This document shows, one piece after another, positions 48,708-61,069 of a stretch of 64,000 bases of DNA. The first letter of the stretch is position 1, and each line of letters opens with the position of its first letter. The stretch spans positions 10,139,395 to 10,203,394 of the forward strand of contig NC_063285.1 of the NCBI RefSeq assembly GCF_910591885.1. The letters run 5' to 3'. Source of the DNA: Bombus terrestris (Eukaryota > Arthropoda > Insecta > Hymenoptera > Apidae). Below the pieces are notes generated by a model. It was not told the DNA's origin, made no database searches, and worked only from the letters and a program-made list of their open reading frames with translations. Both the position numbers and the translations under genes were made by a program.

Positions 48708-49310
48708 GTAAGAAACAATTGCTCGTCCCGATAAATTCGTCTCTGAAGAAGGCTACTCTAACGACGGTTAGTAAGGATCAACGAGGTGGAATCAGCTCCA
48801 ATTAGATGCGTTTCATCCTCCTTGAATCCCATGTTCATTTGATCCATGTACAAGAGAAACGAAGGAACACGCCCCTGTTAAAGGTATCCGTCGTTCATCT
48901 CGGTCAGTAGGTCAAATCGCTGGGTCCTGGCCCTGCGTCAAATCACCACGCACCATCTCGACCTTCTAGCATGTACGGGCAAAGTGCAGAAAAACAGCCT
49001 GCCCGGTGCAGCGGACAGATTAATTAGCAGGTTGATCTTGGTCGGACTGGCTAATCCCCTTTCACGGCAGTCGTAGGGGACGAGAAATAGAAAGGGAAAA
49101 CGGGCGGCAGAGAGCGTGCGTGGTCGATATAGCCGGCATGGTAGTTGAGAAACTGCACCAATTGCACGAGTTTCAGCTCGTTAATGAAGTGGCTGGCGTC
49201 AGTAACGACGTACGCTCGGCTGCCACGGCTCGTAATGACGCGGCTCTCGTACAACTAGCGTTTTCTCTGTAGTGGTTTGCAAAGGGTGCTCGCTTGTGTT
49301 GGTGTGGCAC
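48708..49310. other. Noncoding spacer
   Basis: No further exon is recognised. An AATTAGCAGG word near 49.02 kb is the only thing of note. Confidence 0.45.
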
Positions 49311-49391
49311 GTCGGCTGGGTCAGGTTCACAGCAGCTATTAACGCTTCACACGCTGGCGTAAAGAAGCGCCAGGCGCCTACAGGCGATAAA
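49311..49391. repeat. About 81-bp duplicated block, copy 2
   Basis: Matches 48101-48184 in the same orientation, 1,210 bp away. It has lost three bases between the two GGCGCC-type words. No reading frame is conserved between the copies, which fits a noncoding duplicate. Confidence 0.7.
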
Positions 49392-50375
49392 GTAAGGTAG
49401 AGAGGAAGATGCCGGGGCTGAGGCGAGGAGGCGCCGCCACTCATCGACTGCGAGACGAGGAACGCGAGGGGTTGGTTTGCTACGGCGTCGTATCAGTGTA
49501 CAGACGCGCAAGGACGAAGAGCGGCAGAGGGCAGCGGGAATTTCAGGGTCGTAGGGAGATAATGCCTCTCTTAGAGCGTTCGTGAATGGAACGGATCGTT
49601 TCCCGCTACTACGACCTTTCCTCGCGTGGTCCTACGGCGAAGGGTCAATGGCCTTGTTTAAAGGCGACTGCCACGATCGTTCCACTACGTCACCAGGCGT
49701 GATCGTTTTGCGAAGGATCAGCTGCGATAACCGATCCGCTCTCTCTCTCTTGGATTTTCTTTATGCGCGTGCAGCTTGAACGGTCGGTGAAGTTTTACGA
49801 GCCTTTTAAGATCGACTTTATGTCTAGCGGAGGGTCGGCCATCATTTGTGTAACTCAACGTGCTTGTTGAATCGACTGCGTGAATTTCAGCGGTTGCGGT
49901 TTAGTTTTGAGCTTGCAGGTATCACGTTATGCTGTTGCGGTAACGTTTAGCATCCCAGTCATTGCAATTGCTCGAATCGTAACGCAATTCAATTTCTTCA
50001 TAGACATACGTCCTTCGAATTGTACTCGTTCTGTGGTTCAGTTCTCTGTGGGAGATTGTTAGCGTCGTCAATTAGAATTTACATCTTGCCAATCTTCTTT
50101 GCAGAATCAATTTTCAGTCTTCCAATGGAAATAGGTCGGCGAGATTACCTTCATTTATCGATCGTGTAGCTGCCTCTTCAAAAACTGCGATCGTGGACGC
50201 TCTTATATATGTATCGATACGATGAAGATAAGAGCAATTAAACGGGTCGTTGTATAACGTCATTAACTTATACATCGATCGATATCGTTAACCTAATTAA
50301 CTGGTTAAATAACTGGCTTGTATTATATTTAATCAATCATCTCGTACTTTCTTCCGGTATCGACGATGTCGGCAA
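49392..50375. other. Noncoding spacer
   Basis: No gene is supported. A good splice-acceptor-like sequence (TTCTTTGCAG, ending at 50104) was noted, but it precedes no clear coding frame. Confidence 0.45.
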
Positions 50376-50613
50376 GACCAATACGACAAAAGTAAAAATC
50401 GTCAAGTTCGTCGATCGCAGCATCGACTCTCGCTTTCTCACTGACGATATCTAACGTCATTAACTCGAACATTATCAACCGTTTTCATGGGATATTCGAC
50501 TCGAACGACGTTTAGCCATCCATCTCGTAGCTGACGTTCCTAAAGGACCAACGTCGGCGCGATAAAAATACAAATCGCCGGGTCGTCGATCGCAGCATTT
50601 CTCGCTGACGACG
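50376..50613. repeat. Diverged duplicate, about 170-175 bp apart
   Basis: GACCAA at 50376 and 50546, and the identical word CGTCGATCGCAGCAT at 50409 and 50584, each followed by TCTCGCT...CTGACGA. Similarity is about 70-75%. No shared reading frame. Confidence 0.65.
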
Positions 50614-53499
50614 CTACCGTTCGCTGGGAGGAGGCCGCGCGCGTAAACACGAGGGTAAGTTTCCGCTAATTTGAAATTCAAGATGCGGCGGCTGCGGGAT
50701 TCCCTAAAAGAGATGTCAGGCTGGGATATCAGCTGACTGGCGTCGTTGCTAAGATGCACCCATTCATCCCTGCCTGATCCCAGCTTCTCTTTCTTCATTC
50801 ACACATTCACGGCGGGCCCTCTCGTGTTCGCCCATTGACGTGCCTCTATTTTCTCTCTTCCTCGTTCCCTCCCGGTCTAGCCACCAGGCTTGGCCGTTAT
50901 GTCGGCCGATTACACCCTCTCTTTCCCTCCTCCCTCGGCATCTTTCTCTCCTAACGTCCTCTTGCGGTAATACCACCACGACTAACGCGCAATCACGACC
51001 ACCAAGAAGCATGGATATCCAACGAAGCTTCCTCGACTCGCTACCGCCGCGTCATCCCCTTGCCTTCGCCAACACAAATACCCTTTCCCTCTGCTCACCG
51101 TCTGGCCACGTTCACCGACCTCCACGTGCCATCCCTCTGGCTCACCGTCGCTATTTTTCTTCGTCTTTCACCCGCCGCTCTCCTCGCCCAGCGCTCAGCC
51201 AGCCCCGGTATTTTCCTTTGTTTATCGTCGCGAACAACTTAGCCAGCAGGTAGCTGGCGCAACAAAGACGGAAGAAACGAGCGGGAATGCGACTGGACTG
51301 GGCGGACGCGCACCTCCTCGTGCAACAAGGACGCCACGAGGAAGACGATTGCTGGCCACGCGAGATCCTAACCGTTCGAGCGAAACGAGAGACGCCGCTT
51401 GCTACGAACAAGGACAGCCTGGCGTCGTTGCGTTTGGAATTTTGCGGCCAACTCCGATGGGGAGATCGATGGGGAAACAGGTAGTCGACGTTCCATTCGA
51501 TCTTTCCATTTGATGTGGCTGACTCTTAGTAGGTCGGACCAAACAGGATAAATAAATGGCGAATTGAAAGCTAATTACTGAACAGCTCTGTCAGAAGCAG
51601 AAGCAATGCAGTGAGACGCGCCACACGCTAAAAGACAAAAATGGAACAAGCCTGGAGGACAATGTACCTTCTCACACGCGATTTGATCCACCAACTAGTA
51701 GCAGTTGAAGCTTAATGTCGATTGATCGGTTGAAGTGGTCTCTTCCTCGTGAAAAATCTGTTTCACTGCACTCGCAGTGTTTTCTTCGGTAATTATTGAA
51801 GAAAAGAAGACGCAGCAGATGTCTGGACTACGTTAACGCATAAGCTTTCTCTCCTGAGAAATCTGCTGAAAAGGAGACTCAGCGGAGGTTATATCACCTT
51901 CATCTGGTCGTCAGAAGCTACGTTTCATCACGCGTCGATCAAACAACATCTGATAAAATGGCGGAACGATTAACAGTAGATTGCACACGCTGCTATCTTG
52001 CTGAATCGTTGAGCACTATGAAAAAGTCGCCTATATTTCCTTTCGTTACAGGATAAGAAAGGTAAACTACACTCGAAACGGTGACCATTAAATCTGGCAG
52101 TGGCATAGTCCAGTCCGTTACAGGCTGTAGCATCCTTCACAGTTAAAAACTAACTTGCTGTTATCTTCAATGTTTAAACCCTTTTCACCACTCAGCCTAG
52201 TCGCGTCCTACATCTCGTCTCCTTGACCCGAGCATTTTCTTTCCGGCAAAGTATCTTTGCCAGCTATATCCGACAGCGGTGGGAAACGTTCTCGCCAGAG
52301 CACCAAACGAGTGTTTCCTTCTTGAAAACGAGAGCCCTCGAGCAATGTACAAACATGGTAAGTTAGAAAATCTACGATTCAACGAAACTTGTTAAACGTG
52401 CCGTTCTTTTGTCTATCGCTAAAGAGAGTTAGGTAATTGCTAGGAATCTGGCAACAAATACGCCTAGGTAAGTTGAAAACAATTGATAATAATTTAAAGT
52501 TACCGCATAGCGTGTGAAATAATAATGAAATCTAGTACGTGTCGGATCATTCTACCGAGGTATTAAGGATTCATACGCTTGTCCCAGCTGGCCTACTTCC
52601 AAGACATAGTTTCGTGCACAGTCACCATATCTCCCCTCGTCCGCCGAAAATCTACGATAATACGACTCTAAATCATTCCAACGAGCTGTGTATCTCGTAA
52701 GGAAACTTCCAGCCTGCGAAAGTTTCCCGGAGACTCGGAGCAACCCTTGTCTAACCCTTTCGCAGTCCTATCGAGTTTAAACGCGGCGTCATATCGCTTG
52801 GAATTATTCATTATTCATTTCGAACGAGTAGCGATCAGTAGCTCGTACGAATGATGTTCGTGGAAATTCATATTTCTTCGAGTATCGTTTCGTACTCGGC
52901 AGACGCTCAGGTCCTTAGATCTTTGAGAAGCGCGCGAACACAGTCCGCTGAACGTCCACAGAGTGGGAACGAGATTGGTAACCGCCACTTCTATTAATTA
53001 TTTTCCATGAATTATTCCCCACCACTTTGAAATGTTCCCTGGTAGTTTTAAACGAACCTACCCAACGCTGTAGCCGTGAAACTTGGAAGAAGATGACGCT
53101 ATAAACCCGAGAAAGGCAGCCGGTTTCCGAACGAGAATTTCTAAATTTCATGAATCCGCCGGTAGCCTAGTGAAGCTAAACTGCAGTTTAGAAGTAGCCA
53201 GCAGCGTGACGAGGCAGCAGCGAGCTGAAAGGCGATACACAAGCGGAATAATCCTTCGCCTCGCTGACTGAGAGTAGACGCTCGATCGAGTCAGAAAGAT
53301 TCCCTCGACGGGTCAAAAGTCGTTCGATATCGTGGGGTTCGTGTCACACGTGGCGTACCTGGCAAGGCAGAGCTGGTTCGTAAGGGTGGCGGTACGGTAC
53401 GGCTCGTTGGAACTGAAATATTCCAATAGTCCTGTACTGCGGGTTCTCCTCCTCGTTCACTGGGTCAAGTTCAAAGCGCTGGGTAAGACGGAGGCGGCT
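50614..53499. other. Noncoding stretch
   Basis: No gene is supported. 50.84-51.25 kb is pyrimidine-rich, with Ser/Pro/Leu-rich chance frames on the plus strand. 51.5-53.4 kb is unremarkable AT-rich DNA. Confidence 0.5.
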
Positions 53500-54334
53500 G
53501 TTCGAAAGCGAGGAAGACGGCGAAACGCGGAAAGACGAGGAAGAAGGGCGAGAGAAAGGAGAAGCAGGGGGGTGAGGAGGAAGGACGACTAAAGTCGTTC
53601 TTTCGTTAGTAACCACCGATCGATGCTTGATCGAGATAACAGGTAGGCGAGGTCGCTATAAGGGGTTTGCGAAGTTTCGAATGCCGGTTTAAATTCCCCC
53701 CTGTCGCCACCCTGCCCATCCCTCGCTCTTCCCTTTGCTCTCTCTTCTTCCCTCTGTCGGCCGTTCATTCAGCTCGTTGCCTCGTTCTCTTTCTACCTCC
53801 GGCCGAGTATCCCTCTTTAATCTTCTCCCTCTGCGGCGCGGCACCCCACGCGAATGTAGGTGAACTTGCCTGGTTCGAGGTAAACTACCGTCGAGACCAC
53901 GCCGGTGCACGCGTGTGTCCGTGTATGCTTTATATGCACTTCCGTGTGCACGCGACACTGTGTGCGCCCGGTACGAGCACCGGCTGACACGTTTGCACGG
54001 TTCGTTAGCGGATACCTGGTGCTCCAGATTCGCGGCACGACCGCGCCACCACAGCACAGACAGAGATAGAGAGAACGTGCCGACTGCCGGGAAAAAGAGC
54101 AACCAGCAGAAGAGAAAGAGACGGAGAGAAGGTAAAGGGCTTATCGCGATGGCAGCGCGCTGCAGGAATCCGGTCCGCTTATCGCTCCTGCTGCCTGTAA
54201 ACATCGACGGCGATCTGCCCTTTCGTGTACGACTTCCTTGTTGCACGTCCTGTTCCCGATCTTTACTGGCTTCCTCCTCAAGATCCGCTGCTTCCGATTA
54301 CACGGCTAAGTAGACTCTAACCTATGAGTCTCGG
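53500..54334. other. GC-rich, low-complexity noncoding block
   Basis: 53.50-53.59 kb is purine-rich (GGAAGACGGCG, GAAGAAGGGCGAG). 53.69-53.83 kb is pyrimidine-rich. The 185-codon minus-strand frame at 53689-54246 crosses both and has no recognisable domain. Confidence 0.55.
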
Positions 54335-54690
54335 TGTATGTAGGATTTTCATCGAGTTTATTCGCACAGCAGCTTCTTGTTCCTCGCCTTTGCCACGTCT
54401 CCCCTCGGGATTAACCGATTCCCATTAAGAGGATCATGCGAGTCTCTAACACGTGCGAATTTTCCTCTATGAGCTTTCATGGCTCCATCGAACAGCAGGT
54501 CTCTTCCGAAGATTTGGCTGTTAGATGGATAATTTCGTCTACGTGATTTTGATGATTTTAGTGGAAAGCCAGGTTGTGCTGTTTCTAATCTTTGCTACGT
54601 CTCTTCTCGCTAGGATTCCTCTGAGGAGGCTGGTTGGTGGATTACTAGTGTTAGCGTGTGTAGGATTTTCAGCCAGTTTACTTGGAAACG
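54335..54690. repeat. Diverged, permuted tandem duplicate
   Basis: TGTAGGATTTTCATCGAGTTTA (54339) pairs with TGTAGGATTTTCAGCCAGTT (54659). TTTGCCACGTCTCCCCTCG (54390) pairs with TTTGCTACGTCTCTTCTCG (54590). The order of the two words is swapped between copies, as expected for about two units of a tandem repeat read from different starting points. The 88-codon hydrophobic frame at 54525-54791 lies mostly inside it and is not supported as a gene. Confidence 0.5.
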
Positions 54691-57480
54691 AGCCTCCTCT
54701 TTCTAATCTTCTCTATGTTCTCTTAGAGAAGAGCAGTTTTCAAATTCGACCAGTTCCATGTCAAAATGGTCACTGCTGTTTGATTTCGTAATTAAGTCGT
54801 TCAACGATACGATAGTTGACTAAAGTTACACGCTTCCTACGAAATATTCTGGTTTCATCGTCTTCTCCCTTTTCGTCCAAGCTCCAATCACCAAGAAATA
54901 CGAACGTTGGCGAACGTACGTAGCTGTGGCGATAAAAGCGATTTTCACCGGGTCAAGTTTGCCCCGTTCGAAAGAGGAAAGTCGAAGGATCTGGCTGAAC
55001 GATAAAGAAGTCCGACTCTTTGTATACACGGCGGATAAAGCGCAGAAGGAGAGCAGGGAATCGTTCTCGTGTTACTAATGAGCAATCGATGTCTTATTGA
55101 GATATCCTTCTTTCTTCCTGTCTCGTCTTTTTCTGCCCTTCCTCTTTAAAGGAGAACCCCAGCCTTGTCTCAGATCCCCGCAGGTCTCCTTGGGTCCAGC
55201 AGTTTCACTTTTACTTTTTTACCCGTTCCACGATCTCAATCTGTCTTCCAGCTTTCGCTTTCTTTCGCTCTCGGACCATCGCACAATGAGTCATGTCGCT
55301 GACGTTAGTTCGCGTAGGCTTTGTATAACAGGTTGTTGCACTTTGCGTACGCTCGCAGATCCTCCTCCCTCTCTTCGTTTACAGCATCAGATGCAACGAT
55401 TATCCTGCTCGCGCTTATCACACGATCATAGTTGGAAGACTTTGTGGTCGACCAACATTTTGTATTTGATCGTCAATCACCAGAGACGATCAGTCACATG
55501 GGTAGAACACGTAGGAAAATATCTCGGAATCTACGAAAATTGTATTATACAAAAGAGCAGCGGCGAATAGAATGAAAGGAGAAAGGAAATAGAATGGGAG
55601 GAAATCCATTAGTGGGATTTATCTTTGTCCCTGCGGGTTCCTCAGGACGCGAGTCTGATTTAATATGTAGGAGGATTTTTACGTTTTACTTGGCCGCTAT
55701 CGTCGTTCTAAATTCATCCCGCCATAACTCGATCAACGCTGTAAATAACATGCTCTTTACAAATTTCTGTTATAACACGTGACATTTTAATTGGGTCAAC
55801 CGTGCTTTGTAATCGCTGCAAATATTAATTTAGAACTTTCTCCGTTAAACGAGTTCCCAAAAAGTAATTTCCTAAAAGCACGCAGTACTTCTAACGAAAG
55901 AACTTAGGTTCGTCGGAATTTCGCGCTTCCATGAAGGAAGTTAGATCTTCTTTATTCGTAACGCGACGCGTAACTCGATTTACGCAAATAGATCTTGCGT
56001 TCTCGATGTTCCGTGACATCGTCTTCGTGTCGTGTTAAGCGAAGACGATTCTTAATATTCTTACGAAGATAAAGATTTGTATTTCCTCTGCGATAATAAA
56101 TATTCATGTAGAAAAACGATTCCGAAAGTTGCGTAGGCGAAACTTTCTTACGCTTCCAATGTCAAAATGATAATTTCCCTCTCTTCCAAGGTCGTCAACT
56201 CTCTGTTGAAACTCTTCAAACAAACTCGACAAAAAGCTACGAAAGAACGCTGTCCCGTTTGGAAATATTCGACGAGCAAAAAGAGGAATCCAATGGAAAG
56301 TTCATAAGCCCTGTACAGAGCAACTGCGATCGCTTCCTGTAAATAACTTTCAGAAAAAACCGTCAGCACGCCGCACTTACGGCAGACGTCATCAATCATC
56401 CGTAATCAAACACGCCAGCACGCGATCAATATTTTAAACAGTTTTCAGACTTCAATTAACCTCTCGACAAATTTCCGACTAGCGACAAATTGAGACAAAT
56501 CGAGGCGCGCCATCGACGTTTACGCAACGCCAACATCGACACGCCGCTCCACGTACGTCGCGTCCAAGTGAGTCACGTTTGGCCAGGTTAGGCGTGTCGA
56601 GATCCTTCAGCCCCCAGTTCCAAACAACCACTTTTTCCTGCCCCTCTATCGGCCGATCCTTACGCGGCACGTGCGGTTTCTCGTGTGATCGACGTGGATG
56701 GAATACTCGCTTCTGGATGCTGGCCGTATACGCCAAGTGTCTGGCGTACGCGCGAACGTGTCTGCTGGGAGCTGGGAAAAAGCCGGAGAAAGCGCGACGG
56801 AGAAAGAGAAAGAGAGCAAAAAAGAAAAAAATGAGGCAAAGAGAATGAGAGGCAGAGCAGGAACGTGCACTCTTTGCCTCTCTGTTTGTAGAGACGCGTG
56901 TACGCGTCCGCGTTGTCTGCGTGCGACGGTGTGTGTACGTGAGAGTGGCACGCGATCGTCGAAACTTTTGCTGTCCCGCGAATCGAGAGGTATGCAACAG
57001 CTGTTATCGTGTTACGGGTTCGCACGAGCGGCCCGTAACTTCATATCATCGTGCTGGTGGTGGTTGTAGGAGACCACTCGATGGAGTAGGTCAAGTTCAC
57101 CACGCTTATGATAACATTTCTGCTCCGTTGCAGTTCCGTTCCGCGTCTAACTGCACGCCTTCTGGCCCCGTACTCCTTCGCCTCATCCTCCTCAAACCGT
57201 CTCCTCCACCTCCGCTCGCAATCCGCTGTACTCTTGCCGTCCCACGGATTCCTCGCTCCACATTCCTCTTTCTCCGTCTTTGTCTAACCGCTTTCATCCC
57301 TCCGTTTAGCCCGCCCTTTAAACAGACCCGTCTGCCCTCATCCTTTCCGCTCGCGTTTGTAAACATCACGAATCCGTGCGGGTGCAGCAACGGCTCACCG
57401 TGTGCTTGCTGCTTACGAGACTGCCATAGACGACACTGGCATGCCTCGGTAACCTGCGCTGCTTTATCGTGATGCGCCGT
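54691..57480. other. Noncoding stretch
   Basis: No gene is supported. 56.78-56.85 kb is purine-rich (AAAGAGAAAGAGAGC and similar). 57.15-57.31 kb is pyrimidine-rich. Both make long chance frames. A TCTTACGAAG word near 56.06 kb and the surrounding AT-rich DNA have no recognised role. Confidence 0.5.
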
Positions 57481-57924
57481 GGATGGAGGAATTTCAAGTT
57501 CAAGGCCGAGCCGAGACACGCAGTGGTCGTGCAGACGAGGATGTTGACGTAGGATTTGCTATTCGACGCCGGGGCGATTTTTTACGTTTGCTCCGGTTTG
57601 ATCGAGACACTTCGATGGATGAGCTTAGCGAATTTATCTCTGTGTCAAAGGTGGAGGAATTTCAGGTTCGAGGGCCAGGGACGTAGTGGAGACGAAGACG
57701 TTGACGTAGGATTTGCTATATTAATTTGTACTTTACAATTTGTCCAGCTGGACATTTGGTAAATTTTCCTAACTTTATTGTTAAATAACACCTCCAGTGG
57801 GATGCCATCTTCGAGTTTGACTATTTTATTTCTTTACTAAGGTCAGTGGGCTGTTTTCTTTTTAGTCTTCTTTCTATGAAAGTTTTTAGGTTTGACCGAG
57901 TTTGATTGAGATGGATGAGGTTAG
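57481..57924. repeat. Two interleaved diverged duplicates
   Basis: 57481-57563 and 57650-57720 share GGAGGAATTTCARGTTC, then GTAGTGG / GCAGTGG, then TTGACGTAGGATTTGCTAT, 157-169 bp apart. A second pair, GGTTTGATCGAG...GATGGATGAGCTTAG at 57596 and GGTTTGACCGAG...GATGGATGAGGTTAG at 57889, extends the repeat rightwards. The duplication therefore covers more than one word set but no shared frame. Confidence 0.65.
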
Positions 57925-59134
57925 TGTGTCATCGTGCTGTTTGATAGAACAGTAACAGAAATATTTTAATTTCCCTATGCACGTCTTGTACATATGTGGA
58001 CGATAACAATTGCTAGTCAAATGTTAGAATACTCGTGTTAGACTAACGTGGTTGAATTTTCCTTATGCTTCCCGGAACAATATCACTTTCCGTTTGAAAT
58101 TGAATATTCCAATTTTATCACATATTTATTCTCTCATTATTTATTCAATATTCCAATTATCAAACAGAAGAATAACACCGGGCACAAACGATGCTATTAA
58201 ATTTCGCGAAATGCACGAACGATGGATATTAAACGTGTTGATTTAAACGACGAAACAACTGAATACTTGTGATAGTCAGATACACTTAAAAATCTCAATG
58301 CTACTCGCTACAACGATCGTCCTAGAGACCATGTTCGTCTATTTTTACCGGTGGAGAAGGGGGGAGCACCGGTAATTTGACTCCGGCTGATGGTTGCACG
58401 TAGCTGCGATATTGTTTTGCCCGGAGTTTGTTTACTTTTAAATCTCGCGCATCGAAGCAGCGTTGATACCGCGAGGCAAAACAACATGAGTCACTCTCGG
58501 TCCAGATCGTCCTATGACTCATGCGCCGCTACGAATTAGTTGCCATCGTCGTGTGGAAAGAGCAACAGACCGGCTCGAACGAAACAAAGCAATTCGCACG
58601 AACTAGACGAACCAACAAGGAACAAATTTAAAGCAACGACCAAAGTACATATTCGAAGAGGAAGAAGAGATTGGGAATGGCGCTGCTGCGAATGCTACGT
58701 CTGCCAGGAAATCCGAGCCACTTGCACGCAACGGTTTCTCCTTAAAGCTGTTACCTCGGTTGGGTCTCGCGTACGCAATAAAATGGAGCAACGAGCGAGT
58801 GAGTCACCGGGTGAACCGAGTGCCACGACCAGACAAACGATGCACCACGTTTCACGCTGATCGAGAAAGTTGAGAGAATCCATGGACGTGACGCTGAATG
58901 ACGCGAGTCCATTACCTTCCGCAACTCTCGAGCAGAAGAGGAGGCGCGCGCGTGTCTGTGTGGTCCCCGAGTGATTTCTTACGCCGGTAAACGGAACTGT
59001 GTCTCGCACACACGTTCGCCCCGAAAGCAACACGATGTTTAGCGAATGTATACGCGGAACCCGGCGATTACGATCGTTGAGTGATTTACGAGCTCGGCCG
59101 GCTCGCACGAGTCCCTTAACCTGTATGTTTGCAG
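57925..59134. other. Noncoding spacer
   Basis: AT-rich to 58.3 kb, then more GC-rich. No gene is supported. The 106- and 148-codon frames at 58.5-59.1 kb oppose each other on the two strands. Confidence 0.5.
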
Positions 59135-59245
59135 ACCGCATTCCTGGGACGGTTGGTAATGCGGGAGAAGCACGTGCTGCCGCGTCTTTTGCTGTTCGAT
59201 TTGGCCGTCAGACGGGGCCGAGAAGCGGCCGACGTTGCTTCTCTC
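59135..59245 (+). other. Candidate 111-bp exon
   Basis: A TGTTTGCAG acceptor is followed by 111 bp open in phase 0 (37 codons) and then a CTC/GTGAGT donor. The phase-0 reading contains TAFLGRLVMREKHVLPRLL and then FDLAVRRGREAADVASL. It has a high proportion of G or C at third positions and an Arg/Leu-rich, amphipathic look. A second frame is also open, so the protein reading is uncertain. A possible downstream exon, 59996-60050 (TTTATTTCAG acceptor, ACAAG/GTTTGT donor), brings a stop after seven codons if joined in phase 0. The pair could instead be a spliced noncoding RNA. No homology is recognised. Confidence 0.2.
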
Positions 59246-60700
59246 GTGAGTACCTACGTACGTGCATGTATCAACGGTCTTTTATTTCTCTCGTTTTATT
59301 TATTTCTATCCTTTTGCCACTACCCTGCTCCCGTTTTATGTACCTACCTTCCGGCCATTCTGTCCACCAGTCGAACGCACTTACTTTGATTTATATCGCG
59401 GCGTGGGTGCTTTTAAAGAACGCCGGTTCGATCGCCGATGGAATTTGTATACATAGGTTGTTCGATAGGGGGTTTCAAACGATGCGCTAGAAACACGCGA
59501 AAGTATGAGAAAGGAACATCGTCGATGATTGCATTTAGCAATTACCTTTGCGCAATATTTTTGTCCACGAGCTCCACGTGCAAATCTTCGCTCCTTCCTT
59601 TTCTCTTCCAACCTACTCGCAAGCTGTAGATTTTGCTATCTTTTTACCGTGGCGTGTTGCTTCTAAGGAAAATACAAGCGAGTAGGTTTTTTGATATATT
59701 TAAAAAAAGAAAAGAAATACCGTGGAATCGGAAAGAAAGCGTCACTGATGATATTGTGAAATATTTTTACCAATGAGCTTCGTGTGAATATTTTCGTCTT
59801 TCTTCCTTTATTTCTTTTTTTTTTCTTTTTTTTTGAGGAGGGAATTTGGTACATTTTGTAATTAATTTGCCGAGTAGAGTAGAAAATGGAAGGTTTTTGA
59901 ATTAACAGTGGCCAGCAGTGCTGCAGCGAGTTTCTCTAATGCTGTTTCGTTAATGGCGCGTGTTTCTCTAATTTAGTTTTTGTTTTTTATTTCAGAGTGA
60001 CGCGCGCCTGTGTGTGTGAGGTCCGCTGGATGCTTTTTGGTCTCGACAAGGTTTGTATTAGCTTGTTTAATTTGTCATTTCCTCTCGCGACCAGCCTTTT
60101 TTCTGTTTCCTCAATCGACATTGGAATTTTTATGTCCACGTATGATCTTGTTTGTTCCTTTCAAATGACCGCTACGTTGATCTTCGAACGATTCGCGAAT
60201 CCTGTTCTCTGAACTGTCCAAGGATATCCGGTACGAGCAACGTTGTTCGATTAATCGCGTAGATTTTTTGGTATAATTAAATAAAAGCTTGCAAAAGTTT
60301 GCAAAAAGCAATAGATCTAGCAATATCAATTACTATACGCACAAGGTTGTATGGATGGTTCGGATGTTTTCCAGCTCAAAATCATTGCAACAATATCTTC
60401 GGTATATTTCTATGAAGAAAGTCGAGATGAAAGTTTAAATAAAAAATTTATTATTAACCGGTTGACACACAAGCGAAATAGGACTCTACGTGTACTAAAA
60501 ATACCATTTAATGTAGGCCAACGTAAAATTATGTACAATTCTTGGCATCGCCTAAACGTCCACGTTTAAAATGATATACGCCGTCTACCACGCGTCTTTG
60601 TATACGTTAAGCGATTAATATATCTTCAGTATCATAGTTTGCAGGCATTTTTCGCTATAGAATTCGAGTCACAGGAAATTTTTATGACAATCGAACTCGA
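59246..60700. other. AT-rich noncoding stretch
   Basis: No gene beyond the weak second exon candidate at 59996-60050. T-rich and A-rich runs near 59.70 and 59.81 kb are simple sequence. Confidence 0.5.
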
Positions 60701-60707
60701 TAAGATT

Positions 60708-60860
60708 TCTCGTTTTTTGGGGGGAGTATTTTACAAAAAAATTTTTATTCAGAATTATAAGTAAATTATTCTGGCGTGGTACTATAACGCGAATAATAAT
60801 AAATAATTATCGTATGTTTTATTCCAGCTGAGTTTAATGTTTGGATTTAGATTCGTTGGG
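60708..60860 (+). mobile_element. Dispersed unclassified repeat, copy 2
   Basis: Shares GAATTATAA, TAAATTATTCTGGCGTGG and TACTATAACGCG with copy 1 (17.5 kb), then TTATCGTATG and a later TTCCAGCT against TTCTAGCT. The left side is eroded (GGGGAGTATTTTAC). Same orientation as copies 1 and 3. Confidence 0.6.
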
Positions 60861-60886
60861 AAAATGCCAGTTTGTTCAAGACAATA

Positions 60887-61020
60887 TTTTTTTTTTTATT
60901 TGGTAGACTATTTGCAATCAATTCTCATTGAGAATTATAAATAAATTATTTCGGCGTGGTACTGTAACTTGGATTATAAGAGTTTATAGTATGTTTGATT
61001 CTAGTTGAATCTAATGCTAC
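60887..61020 (+). mobile_element. Dispersed unclassified repeat, copy 3
   Basis: Immediately right of copy 2. It keeps the T-run, TTTATTTGG, CAATCAATTCTCATTGAG, AATTATAAATAAATTAT and CGGCGTGGTACT. Two copies side by side in the same direction suggest either tandem duplication of one insertion or insertion into a sister copy. Confidence 0.6.
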
Positions 61021-61069
61021 ATTGTAGAGCGAAAAACAGAATATTTAGAGTAAGCAGAAGTTTCTTACA

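Noticed and set aside
54525..54791. 88-codon hydrophobic frame resembling a membrane protein
   Set aside because: Lies mostly within a diverged tandem duplicate whose other copy does not keep the frame.
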